NCBI GenBank assembly: GCA_030637025.1
Contig: DAOVVV010000039.1
Coordinates: 1-21,023, forward strand
DNA from: JAGLHV01 sp023143305 [NCBI: Clostridia bacterium]
Lineage (GTDB): Bacteria > CBDUZB01 > JAGLHV01
DNA length: 21,023 bases
Direction of reading: 5' to 3'
A program made the translations under genes and the position numbers. This document shows positions 1-8,200 of the stretch, piece by piece. The number at the start of each line of letters is the position of its first letter. The stretch's first letter is position 1. The notes under the pieces are model-generated. The model was not told the origin of the DNA, searched no databases, and saw nothing but the letters and a program-made list of their open reading frames with translations.

Positions 1-114
1 ATTTATTCTTCAAAAAACAATAAGTTAATTAATACCCTGGACTTTATAAGTATTAGCAGGAAAAAGATTACTTTAATTTTTTCCCAGGTAAAAAAGTGAA
101 AATGATTTAATTCT

Positions 115-143
115 TTGTTTTATATGAACAGATTAAATATAAA
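115..143 (+). promoter_or_regulatory. Possible sigma70-type promoter for leuD-leuB
   Basis: TTGTTT at 115-120 and TATAAA at 138-143 are separated by 17 bases, about 45 bases upstream of leuD. The -35 is weak (3 of 6) and the region is very AT-rich, so chance is a real possibility. The rest of 1-189 shows no convincing reading frame or RNA motif. leuC, the usual upstream partner, is not in the window. Confidence 0.3.
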
Positions 144-189
144 AATATAAAATTAATTATATTTTATAGAAAAGGAAAGAGGAAAGATA

Positions 190-705
190 ATGAAATCATA
201 CGGGGGGAGTAAGATGTGTTTTCAGGGTAAGGTTCATAAATACGGGGTTAATATTAACACGGATGAAATTATTCCGGCTAGATTCTTAAATACTTCCGAC
301 GTAGTGGAATTAGCCAAGCATTGTTTAGCGGGTTTAGATGAGGATTTTATTCACCGGGTATCAACCGGGGATATTATTGTAGCCGGAAAAAATTTTGGAT
401 GCGGGTCTTCCCGGGAGCATGCTCCTTTAGCCATAAAGGAGTGTGGTATTTCCTGTGTTATTGCAGAAACTTTTGCGCGTATATTTTATAGGAATGCTAT
501 AAATATTGGTTTGCCTATTGTGGAAAGTAAGCAAGCAGTAAAAGATGCCCAGCCAGGAGATGAGATATTAGTGGATTTAGAAAAAGGAACGATTAAGAAT
601 TTGACTAAAAAGCGTATTTATAAAATACAACCGTTTCCTTCTTTTATGCAGGAATTAATGAAAGTAGGCGGTTTGATTGAATATGTAAAGAAAAAAACGG
701 AATAA
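190..705 (+). CDS. leuD: 3-isopropylmalate dehydratase small subunit
   Basis: Small (swivel-domain) subunit of isopropylmalate isomerase. With the LeuC Fe-S subunit it converts 2-isopropylmalate to 3-isopropylmalate in cytosolic leucine biosynthesis. Visible family marks are the N-terminal [18 protein letters not shown] block (residues ~13-33) and the signature [11 protein letters not shown] (~69-79), then the [17 protein letters not shown] segment. At ~163-171 residues it is the short LeuD type common outside Proteobacteria. Two starts are possible: ATG at 190 (GAGG seven bases upstream) and ATG at 214 (a GGGGGGAG run four bases upstream). Family similarity begins only around 214, so the first eight residues may not be real. 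leuB follows 76 bases later in the same direction, so co-transcription is likely. No leuC is seen. A homoaconitase-type small subunit cannot be ruled out from sequence alone, but the LeuB neighbour favours leucine synthesis. Confidence 0.93.
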   Translation: MKSYGGSKMCFQGKVHKYGVNINTDEIIPARFLNTSDVVELAKHCLAGLDEDFIHRVSTGDIIVAGKNFGCGSSREHAPLAIKECGISCVIAETFARIFYRNAINIGLPIVESKQAVKDAQPGDEILVDLEKGTIKNLTKKRIYKIQPFPSFMQELMKVGGLIEYVKKKTE

Positions 706-781
706 GAAATAGGTGGTTTATTTGTGAAAATCTGTAAATTAAATTCCGGATTTTGAAATTTTAAATTAAAAGGAGTGAAAG

Positions 782-1834
782 ATGTATAAAATTGGAGTGT
801 TGCCCGGAGACGGAGTAGGCCCGGAAATTGTTAAAGAAGGATTGAAGGTTTTAAACGTTGTGTCCAAGAAAGTAAAATTTGATTATGAATTAGTTCATTA
901 CGATTTTGGGGCGGAAAGATATTTGAAGACAGGAGAAATTTTACCTGATTCTGCGATAGAAGAATTTAAAAAATTAGATGTTATTTATTTGGGTGCAGTA
1001 GGGCATCCCAAGGTGCAAACAGGGGTTTTGGAAAAAGGGCTTTTATTAAAATTAAGATTTGCACTTGACCAATATATAAATTTACGCCCGGTAGTTCTTT
1101 ATCCGGGAGTTTGGACTCCTATAAAAGACAAAGAGCCAAAAGATATCAACTTTGTGGTGGTAAGGGAAAACACTGAAGGTGCTTATTGTGGTATGGGAGG
1201 AGTTTTTAAGAAAGGGACAGCTTATGAAGTAGCTATTCAGGAAGATATAAATACCAGACATGGAGTAGAAAGATGTATTCGTTTTGCTTTTAAGTTAGCA
1301 CAAAAGAGAAAAAGAAAGAAATTAACTTTAGTAGATAAAGCTAATGTATTAACCTACGGGCATGATTTATGGCAAAGGGCATTTGATGAAGTGGGTGAAG
1401 AATATAAAGATGTGCAGAAAGACCATGCTTTTGTGGATGCTTGCTGTATGTGGTTTGTAAAGAATCCTGAATGGTTTGATACTATTGTTACCTGCAATAT
1501 GTTTGGGGATATTATTACTGATTTAGGGGCAGTGGTTCAGGGAGGATTGGGAATAGCTGCAGGCGGTAATATAAATCCGGAAGGAGTTTCTATGTTTGAA
1601 CCCATCCATGGTTCGGCTCCTAAATATGAAGGTAAAAATATGATTAATCCTCTGGCCGCTATTGCCGCAGTCGGTATGATGCTGGAGAATATGGGTGAAG
1701 AAGAAGGAGCAAAATTAATAGACGAAGCAATAAAAAAAGCATTAACCTGTGGGAAGATAGAAAATATGGCAGCAGGGAAGATGGGGTTGAGCACTACTCA
1801 GGTAGGTGATCTGGTTGCCGATTTTATTTCTTAG
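782..1834 (+). CDS. leuB: 3-isopropylmalate dehydrogenase
   Basis: NAD-dependent beta-decarboxylating dehydrogenase that oxidises 3-isopropylmalate to 2-oxoisocaproate, the third step of leucine synthesis. The 350 residues carry the family landmarks: GDGVGPEIV at residues 9-17, the substrate-loop block GLLLKLRFALDQYINLRP (~85-102), VVRENTEGAYCG (~125-136), the metal-binding DIITD (~243-247) and the cofactor segment EPIHGSAPKYEG (~272-283) followed by NPLAAI. The LEKGLLLKLRF block and the short length resemble the actinobacterial (Mycobacterium-type) LeuB more than the longer E. coli type. A good AAAAGGAGTG ribosome site precedes the ATG. The stop codon TAG overlaps the first base of a REP palindrome, so the mRNA 3' end probably carries that hairpin. 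Isocitrate, homoisocitrate and tartrate dehydrogenases are related families, but the leuD neighbour supports LeuB. Confidence 0.93.
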   Translation: MYKIGVLPGDGVGPEIVKEGLKVLNVVSKKVKFDYELVHYDFGAERYLKTGEILPDSAIEEFKKLDVIYLGAVGHPKVQTGVLEKGLLLKLRFALDQYINLRPVVLYPGVWTPIKDKEPKDINFVVVRENTEGAYCGMGGVFKKGTAYEVAIQEDINTRHGVERCIRFAFKLAQKRKRKKLTLVDKANVLTYGHDLWQRAFDEVGEEYKDVQKDHAFVDACCMWFVKNPEWFDTIVTCNMFGDIITDLGAVVQGGLGIAAGGNINPEGVSMFEPIHGSAPKYEGKNMINPLAAIAAVGMMLENMGEEEGAKLIDEAIKKALTCGKIENMAAGKMGLSTTQVGDLVADFIS

Positions 1835-2017
1835 TAGGGACAGGGCTTGTCCCTGTCCCTATAGAATTAACAAAAATTGGTGAAATTATAGATAAACAAT
1901 GGCAAAACATAAAAAATCAATATGATAATGTCGAATTAGATGAGTACATAATAATGCCCAATCATATTCACGGCATTTTGATTATTAATAAACGGGATGG
2001 GGCAAGCCCATCCCTAC
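1834..2017. repeat. Orphan REP-internal-REP module, copy A
   Basis: A 184-bp segment nearly identical to bases 2185-2369 inside the downstream transposase gene. It opens with a 10-bp-stem, 5-base-loop palindrome at 1836-1860 (arms AGGGACAGGG and CCCTGTCCCT, loop CTTGT) preceded by GTAG. It then contains an untranslated copy of the transposase interior, including the stretch encoding the HIH motif. It closes with a second palindrome at 1994-2014 (arms GGGATGGG and CCCATCCC, loop GCAAG) followed by CTAC. The two palindromes are in inverted orientation, with GTAG at each outer edge. Only a handful of differences separate copies A and B. The segment has no start codon or flanking coding context and is not a functional gene. 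Confidence 0.88.
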
Positions 2018-2052
2018 ATGGGTGTTATAGGGACAAATAGACAAAGATAAGA

Positions 2053-2589
2053 ATGCCAAAATTATTAACCAGAAAACAAAATAGATTACCAAATTATGAT
2101 TATTCTAATGAAGGGTTCTATTTTGTAACGATATGTTCAAAAGACCGTAAAAATATATTTGCAAAAATAAATAATAAGGATATTGTAGGGACAGGGCTTG
2201 TCCCTGTCCGTATAGAATTAACAAAAATTGGTGAAATTATAGATAAACAATGGAAAAACATAAAAAATCAATATGATAATGTCGAATTAGATGAGTACAT
2301 AATAATGCCCAATCATATTCATGGCATTTTGATTATTAATAAACGGGATGGGGCAAGCCCATCCCCTACATTAAATCAAATGGTTGGTTCTTTCAAATCA
2401 AAATGTGTTGTTGAATATTTAAAAAGCATAAGAGAAAACGATTTCAACATTTCTGGCCAAATATGGCAACGTTCATTTTACGATCATGTGATTAGAAATG
2501 AACGCTCTTTGCTTGCAATCAGAGATTACATTATTAAGAACCTTGAGAATTGGGAAAAGGATAAGGATAATATAAATAAAACCGTATAA
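2053..2589 (+). CDS. REP-associated tyrosine transposase (RAYT, Y1 HUH family)
   Basis: A 178-residue IS200-like single-strand transposase of the REP-associated type. The N-terminal LPNYDYSNEGFYFVTICSKDR is typical of the family. MPNHIHGI gives the metal-binding HUH pair (H88, H90), and WQRSFYDHVIRNE near residues 138-150 supplies the catalytic tyrosine (Y143). Such enzymes bind and cleave REP hairpins at a flanking GTAG tetranucleotide. Here two REP palindromes lie inside the frame: one encodes roughly residues 45-52 (VGTGLVPV), the other ~98-106 (DGASPSPT). Both fall in loops where the family varies, so the protein may stay active. The gene sits between two orphan copies of its own REP-bounded middle, between convergent leuB and lptG. 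The ribosome site is weak (AAGATAAG), which fits low expression. Confidence 0.9.
   Translation: MPKLLTRKQNRLPNYDYSNEGFYFVTICSKDRKNIFAKINNKDIVGTGLVPVRIELTKIGEIIDKQWKNIKNQYDNVELDEYIIMPNHIHGILIINKRDGASPSPTLNQMVGSFKSKCVVEYLKSIRENDFNISGQIWQRSFYDHVIRNERSLLAIRDYIIKNLENWEKDKDNINKTV
2185..2369. repeat. REP-bounded module, copy B, embedded in the transposase frame
   Basis: A 185-bp segment between two inverted REP palindromes: 2187-2210 (GTAG at 2185-2188, loop CTTGT) and 2345-2365 (CTAC at 2366-2369, loop GCAAG). It lies inside the transposase gene and contributes in-frame codons, including the HIH motif. Near-identical orphan copies lie at 1834-2017 and 2609-2785. Confidence 0.88.
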
Positions 2590-2590
2590 C

Positions 2591-2785
2591 AACGGGATGG
2601 GGCAATATGTAGGGACAGGGCTTGTCCCTGTCCGTATAGAATTAACAAAAATTGGTGAAATTATAGATAAACAATGGCAGAACATAAAAAGATAATGTCG
2701 AATTAGATGAATACATAATAATACCCAATCATATTCACGGCATTTTGATTATTAATGAACGGGATGGGGCAAGCCCATCCCCTAC
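2591..2785. repeat. Orphan REP-internal-REP module, copy C, with truncated REP before it
   Basis: Bases 2591-2605 are the first half of the second REP type, placed two bases after the transposase stop. The full third module follows: GTAG at 2609-2612, the palindrome with loop CTTGT, then the transposase interior. An 8-base deletion relative to the other copies (around 2687-2694) breaks the frame. The closing palindrome is at 2761-2781, with CTAC at 2782-2785. The module ends two bases before the stop codon of the convergent lptG, so the closing hairpin lies at the 3' ends of both facing transcripts. Confidence 0.87.
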
Positions 2786-2787
2786 AT

Positions 2788-3867
2788 TTATTTCTTAACT
2801 TTTATTAACAAAAATATTCCCAATGAAATAAAAAAGATATTGGCTATCCAGGCACTGGGTAAAGGATGGAGGATTCTGTTTTGTCCCATAGCCGTACCTA
2901 GGGATAACAGTCCCCAATAGAGAAAACTGGTGAAGAAACTGATGGAGAAACCCATTATTTTTCCACTCCGGGGGTTGATAATGGCAAAAGGGATTCCTAA
3001 CAAAATCATAACCAGATTAGAAAAAGGAAAAGCAATATTTAATTGTAATTGCATTCGTTCCCGATAGGCGGGAATTCCGGTATTTTCAAGCTTGGAAATA
3101 TATTTTTTTAATTCTTTTGAGTTCATTTCTTCTAGTTTTTTTTGTTCATGGGAGAAATCTTTAGGTTTTTCCGGTAAAGAGAAAGCTTTTTTGGAGAAAT
3201 ATTCTTCCTCTAAAATTTTTTTACCCTGAGAGTCAAATTTTCTTACCACTCCGTTATAGAAAACCCATGAATTTTTCTGGTACCTGCCATGCTGGGCATA
3301 AATCTGAGTTGCCAGTGTGTAATTTTTGCTAAACTGGTCTATGCTTATGTTACTCATTTTTTCCATTTTACTGTTGTACGTGCCGATACTATATTTTCTT
3401 CTTCTTTGTCCGGCTAAAATAAGATTGTGGGAGAGGTGAAAATCCTTTCTTTTTTTTATTCTTTTTTGATAAATATTATTAGCCCGGAAAAACATTTCAG
3501 GAGCTATTGTTTCGTTAAGGTAGAAAGATACGAAAGTAATTAGCAAAGAGACAAGAATAAAGGGAATTGTTATCCGGTATAAATTTATTCCGGCAGCCCG
3601 CATAGCGGTAATTTCATTATTGTGAGAAAGATTACCCAGAGAAAACAGGGTTGCTAATAGCGTAGCAATAGGGGTGACTTTGACCAACCAGTAAGGAATT
3701 CGATACAGAAAATATTTTAAAGCCAGTAAAAGAGGGGCTTTATAACGGATAAAACCATCCATCCTCTCAAATAATTCGGAAACAATTATTATTGCACTAA
3801 AAACAAGAAGACTGTATAAGAACGGCTTTAAAAATTGGCGAATTAAATAACGTGGCAGAATAAACAA
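2788..3867 (-). CDS. lptG: LPS export permease, LptG-like (YjgP/YjgQ family)
   Basis: Inner-membrane subunit that, with LptF and the ATPase LptB, extracts lipopolysaccharide from the inner membrane and passes it toward LptC and LptA. The 359 residues show the family plan: two N-terminal helices (~11-30 and ~60-80), the block NNEITAMRAAGINLYRI (~83-99), a third helix, a periplasmic beta-jellyroll-like region (~125-270), then three C-terminal helices with a family-typical IPFAI segment. The frame opens with TTG, preceded by GAAAGGA about ten bases upstream; no ATG or GTG nearby gives a full first helix. Seven bases separate it from the lptF stop, so the two are translated from one mRNA. Which paralogue is F and which is G is inferred from gene order. 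Confidence 0.88.
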   Translation of the reverse strand: MFILPRYLIRQFLKPFLYSLLVFSAIIIVSELFERMDGFIRYKAPLLLALKYFLYRIPYWLVKVTPIATLLATLFSLGNLSHNNEITAMRAAGINLYRITIPFILVSLLITFVSFYLNETIAPEMFFRANNIYQKRIKKRKDFHLSHNLILAGQRRRKYSIGTYNSKMEKMSNISIDQFSKNYTLATQIYAQHGRYQKNSWVFYNGVVRKFDSQGKKILEEEYFSKKAFSLPEKPKDFSHEQKKLEEMNSKELKKYISKLENTGIPAYRERMQLQLNIAFPFSNLVMILLGIPFAIINPRSGKIMGFSISFFTSFLYWGLLSLGTAMGQNRILHPLPSAWIANIFFISLGIFLLIKVKK

Positions 3868-3874
3868 TAAAGTT

Positions 3875-4969
3875 TTATCCTTTCTCTGTTTTGTAAAGTA
3901 AAATAAAACCGGCTGTTCCTGTTATTATATTGGGTATCCAGACATCGAGGCGGGGGTCGATAAAACCTCTTTCTCCCAGGGTTAAAGATATACTGAGTAA
4001 CAGATAATAGATAAAAAACAGGATTAAACTCAGTCCGAAACCAAAAGATTTTTTTCCCCGGTGGGCTTTTATACCTAAAGGAATACCGATAAGAGTAAAG
4101 GCAAAGCTGGTAAAAGCAATTGCCCAACGAATGTAATACCACACTTCTAATGAGGATGTAGGGGCATTGTCTTTTTTTAGTGTTTTGATTTTTTCTTTTA
4201 ATTCCCTGCTGTCCATTTCCAGAACAGATTTATTTAAAGAAAAATCCTTTGTTTTAGAGAAATTTAAGGGAATTTCATAATTCTGAAAAAATAATTGTCC
4301 GTATTTATCAGGATTTTTAGAATCTTTTTTTTGAATACTTCCATCTTTAAGTTTAAGCGTAAATACCTCTTTTTGGGGATTAAGAAGACTGCCGCTTTGT
4401 GCAATAATGAGAGTAGGTAGATCAGATTTTTTTTCTTTTCTGTAAATAACAATTCCTTTTAATTCATTTTTCTTTTTATTTATTTTTTCTATATAAATCT
4501 GGTAATTTTGGACATTAGTGAAAGTATGTTCATCAAATTTAAGCAAAGGGGCTTTATAAATAATTTCATAGTATAATTTTTTAAAGGAAAATTGTAGGCG
4601 AGGAGCATAATTATTATTATAAAAAACCAATAAGAGACTCACGGTTAAAGAAAGAAGCAGAATAGGAGAAATAATATGATAAAGGCTTAAACCGCTGGAT
4701 CTCATGGCAATAATTTCATTGTCTGCTGAAAGTTTTCCAAAGGTGAGTAAACTGCCCATAAGAAATCCCATAGGGATGGTTAAATATAAAAGAGAGGGGA
4801 TAAGATAAAGGAATAAACGTAAAACGAGAAAAATATTTACCCCCTTGCTTAAGATTAAATTAGCCAGGTCAACAAATTTATCCAATAATAATACAAAAGT
4901 AGAAATAGAAAATCCCATTGCTAAAAAGGGGAAAAATTGCCTAAGAATATATCTATTAAGGATGTTCAT
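3875..4969 (-). CDS. lptF: LPS export permease, LptF-like (YjgP/YjgQ family)
   Basis: Partner permease of the LPS transporter. It is 364 residues: two N-terminal hydrophobic helices, the family block NEIIAMRSSGLSLYHIISP (~84-102), a third helix, a lysine-rich periplasmic domain (~120-265), and three C-terminal helices ending in IITGTAGFILLYK. The ATG is preceded by GGAAAGGAC, a strong ribosome site. It is the first gene of a two-gene minus-strand operon with lptG and has a near-perfect promoter about 50 bases upstream. The presence of LptF, LptG and an LptE-like lipoprotein nearby argues for an LPS-bearing outer membrane. Confidence 0.88.
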   Translation of the reverse strand: MNILNRYILRQFFPFLAMGFSISTFVLLLDKFVDLANLILSKGVNIFLVLRLFLYLIPSLLYLTIPMGFLMGSLLTFGKLSADNEIIAMRSSGLSLYHIISPILLLSLTVSLLLVFYNNNYAPRLQFSFKKLYYEIIYKAPLLKFDEHTFTNVQNYQIYIEKINKKKNELKGIVIYRKEKKSDLPTLIIAQSGSLLNPQKEVFTLKLKDGSIQKKDSKNPDKYGQLFFQNYEIPLNFSKTKDFSLNKSVLEMDSRELKEKIKTLKKDNAPTSSLEVWYYIRWAIAFTSFAFTLIGIPLGIKAHRGKKSFGFGLSLILFFIYYLLLSISLTLGERGFIDPRLDVWIPNIITGTAGFILLYKTEKG

Positions 4970-5017
4970 CTATGTCCTTTCCGTTGCTGGATTATCATTA
5001 AATAAAATTAGATTTTA

Positions 5018-5046
5018 ATTATACATGATTTTAGTTCGTTTGACAA
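5018..5046 (-). promoter_or_regulatory. Promoter of lptF-lptG
   Basis: On the minus strand TTGTCA (5041-5046) and a perfect TATAAT (5018-5023) are 17 bases apart, predicting a short leader of roughly 40 bases before the lptF ATG. This is the best sigma70-type match in the divergent region 4970-5266. Confidence 0.7.
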
Positions 5047-5192
5047 TTGAAAAGTTTATGTTACAGTTAAAGAGGGGGAAAGAAAAAACGGGTTAGTCGT
5101 ATTGGTTTGATTGGTTGAATTAGGTGAATTGATTTAAATTGAAAAAAATGAAACGCAGAATAAATCTTGACATTACTTTTATAACAAATTGT

Positions 5193-5221
5193 TTGCATTG
5201 AAAAATAAAAAAATATATAAT
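5193..5221 (+). promoter_or_regulatory. Promoter of the SprA-like operon
   Basis: TTGCAT at 5193-5198 and a perfect TATAAT at 5216-5221 are spaced by 17 bases. Transcription would start near 5228, about 40 bases before the TTG start. A TTGACA at 5167-5172 lies further upstream but has no good -10 at the right distance. Confidence 0.55.
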
Positions 5222-5266
5222 TAACAAAAAAAAGATATCACGAAAAGAGGGGAGTAATTTAAAAAA

Positions 5267-8200
5267 TTGAGAAAAGTAAACTTTTTATTTTTTACTTTAG
5301 TTTTTACGGTTTTTATTAATATTAGCTTTCTCTTTGCCGGAGAAGATAAGCTTTCTTTATTTTCCGAAGATGAAAATCTTTTTTTATCGGAAGAGGAATT
5401 GCCGGAAGAAACTTATAATTTTGATGATTTTTTAAAAGGAAAAGTTTTTTTGGATTTTAATAAAGAAAAATGGAACCGGATGAGAGAAAAAAAAGAAGAA
5501 GGATATTTTTTTAGAGAAAAAGAAAGAGAAAAAGAAGAAGAGCCTTCTTTTTCCACTGAAGAACCCAAGGACGAGGGGTTAATAGAGATAGATTTTCCTT
5601 ATGAGTCTCAGTTGAGCATTTCAGGGAGAAAAAAAATTAAGGTAAAAGCCGAATGGACACAATATCCTAATAAAGAAGAAAATATTACTAATTTTATTAA
5701 ATCCGAAGGAACCAACATAGAAATGGATCAGGAACTACAAGTGCGCATAAAAGGGAAAGTGGGTAGAAAGGTTTCGGTTAATGTTGATTATAATGATACC
5801 CAGGAAGACAAAAGGGATATATCGGTAGTTTATAAAGGCGACCCGGGAGAAATCGTTCAGCAGGCGGCTTTCGGGGATATAACCCTTTCTTTACCTTCTA
5901 CGGAATTTGTTTCTTATAATAAAAATGTTTTCGGTATTAAATTAGATGCTAAATATAAACGCTTGGGGTTAATGGCTATTGGTTCACGGACGAAAGGGTT
6001 AACCGAAGTAAAAAGATTTAAAGGCAGTACTATTTTTGAAAAAAAAGAAATTAAAGATATAAACTATACGACAAGAAAATATTATAAATTGGAACATACT
6101 CAAATAAAAAGAGAAACTGAAGAAATATGGATTGATTTTAAAGACGGATATGAAATTGTATCGGAGACATTAAATAAGGACATGGAGGGAAAGGTGTGGA
6201 ACAGCACCACGACTTATACCGGATACTTCGATAAGCAATTTCGGGGACAGGACTATACTATTGATTATGACCAGGGGATTATTACTTTTAGAAAAAGCAT
6301 TGCTTCAAATTATGTAATTATAATTGATTATGAAGATGAAAACGGGACAGAAGTAAGTAGTCTGAATAGTAATCAATATTTAATAATAAAAGATGAGGAA
6401 GATTCTCTGCCTTACGAACTTAAAAATTACTATAATTTAGGAAGTAATAAGATTATAAAAAAGTATGAAGAAGATTTTGTTTTAAAAATTATTAATTTAG
6501 CCCGCGAAGAACAAAACTTAGCTGATTATGAAATAGATTATATTGATTATGATTTGGGAATTTTGAAATTTAAAGAAGAAGAACCGTTTTCTACGGCTGT
6601 TTATAATAAAAATGAATCTAACCGTCAGCATCAGCATATTATTTATGTGGAATATAAATACCGGGTAAAAACATATATTTTACGACCGGATATTGTTTTA
6701 AACAGTGAAAGAATAATAATGAATAATCAATTAATTCAAAAAGACAGAGATTATATGATTGATTATGATTCAGGCTTTGTAACTTTTTTTAATGAAGAAA
6801 AAATAGACGAAGATACGAACATAGAAATCACTTATGAATATGCTCCTTTTGGAGGCCAGTCACAGCAGACTTTAGTAGGGAGCAGATTGCAATACGGTGT
6901 AAATACCGACCCTTTTTTTATCGGGTCTACTGTTATCTGGAGTGGAACGGATAAACCCTCTACTGCTCCCAGTATTTATTCTACCCCTCAAAGTGTTTTA
7001 GTACTTGATTTAGACGGCCGGGTTAAGCTGGAGAGTGAAGGGTTTCCCTTAAAGGCTACTCTATCCGGTGAAATTGCCCGCAGCCAATTTAATCCTAATT
7101 TATTCGATAAAGCTATGATTGATAATATGGAGGGGGTGAAGCTGGTCAGCAGTATTCCTCTGGATAAGGATTTTTGGCAGTTGAGCAGTAATCCTCTTTA
7201 CGAGGATACAACAGATATAAATGCGGTTACTTTAAAAGGGGCACTTATTTTTGATAATGAAGATATTAAGCGTAAAGAGATAGTAGAGAAAGTTAATCCC
7301 GGTTGGCTGGAGGAGGTAGGAGATTCCGAAGAGGTTGAGGCTCTAACTCTTAACTATAATCTAAAAAGTTTGGACGAGGAGGCTTCTATTGTTTATCCTA
7401 TTTCTACTGTGGGTGCAGATTATTCTAAAAAAATGTTTTTGGAGATCTGTGTTTGGGGGGATGGAGAGGGGGAACAATTAGAAATTCATCTGGGGGGGAT
7501 TAGTGAAAATGCTGATGGAAGAGGGGTTATTGGAGGGCAGCCTAAAACAGAAGATGTTGATGGGGATGGTATTTTAGGTGAAGGGGAAGATATAGGTTGG
7601 CAATTTGTTCACCCGGATGAAAGTGTTACTTATATAGGGGCGGATAACGGGGTTATAGATACTCAGGATTTAGACGGAGATAATGTTTTAGATGATAAAA
7701 ATAGTTCCGGTAATTTTTATAATCAGGTTATTGACTGGTTAGGTTGGAAAAAAATAAAAATTCCTCTTGATATTATAGATGAGGATCAATGGTCGGCAAT
7801 TAAACATATAAGGTTGAGCATAAGAAATAAGAGTATCGGAGTGAAAAACGGAACGATAAAAATTAGTGCTATTGAAATAGTGGGAACAAAATGGGATAAA
7901 GGAGTAAAGGAAGAAGGTTCTTTTGACTTAATAGCGGGGGAGTATTTAACAATAGAAGCCATAAATAACGAAGATGACCAGGAATATCAAGATATAACAG
8001 AATACAGTGAATATAAAAGCCTGTATCGTTATTCGGTAACTGAAAAAAGAAAAGAGCAGGCACTTGCTTTAACTTATACTTTGAACAATAGTACGGGTGC
8101 TTATACCAAAACAACTTTTACCCGGGCACAGGATTATTCAAAATACAAAAAAATAAAATTTTTCCTGTTTGCCAATAAAGCAAATGGTTCATTACCTTTA

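Noticed and set aside
2473-2685. Minus-strand frame overlapping the transposase end and module C
   Set aside because: It consists of the reverse of REP and transposase sequence and has no ribosome site or family match.
5167-5172. Consensus TTGACA as -35 box for the SprA-like operon
   Set aside because: No acceptable -10 lies 16-18 bases downstream; the TTGCAT/TATAAT pair at 5193-5221 is better.
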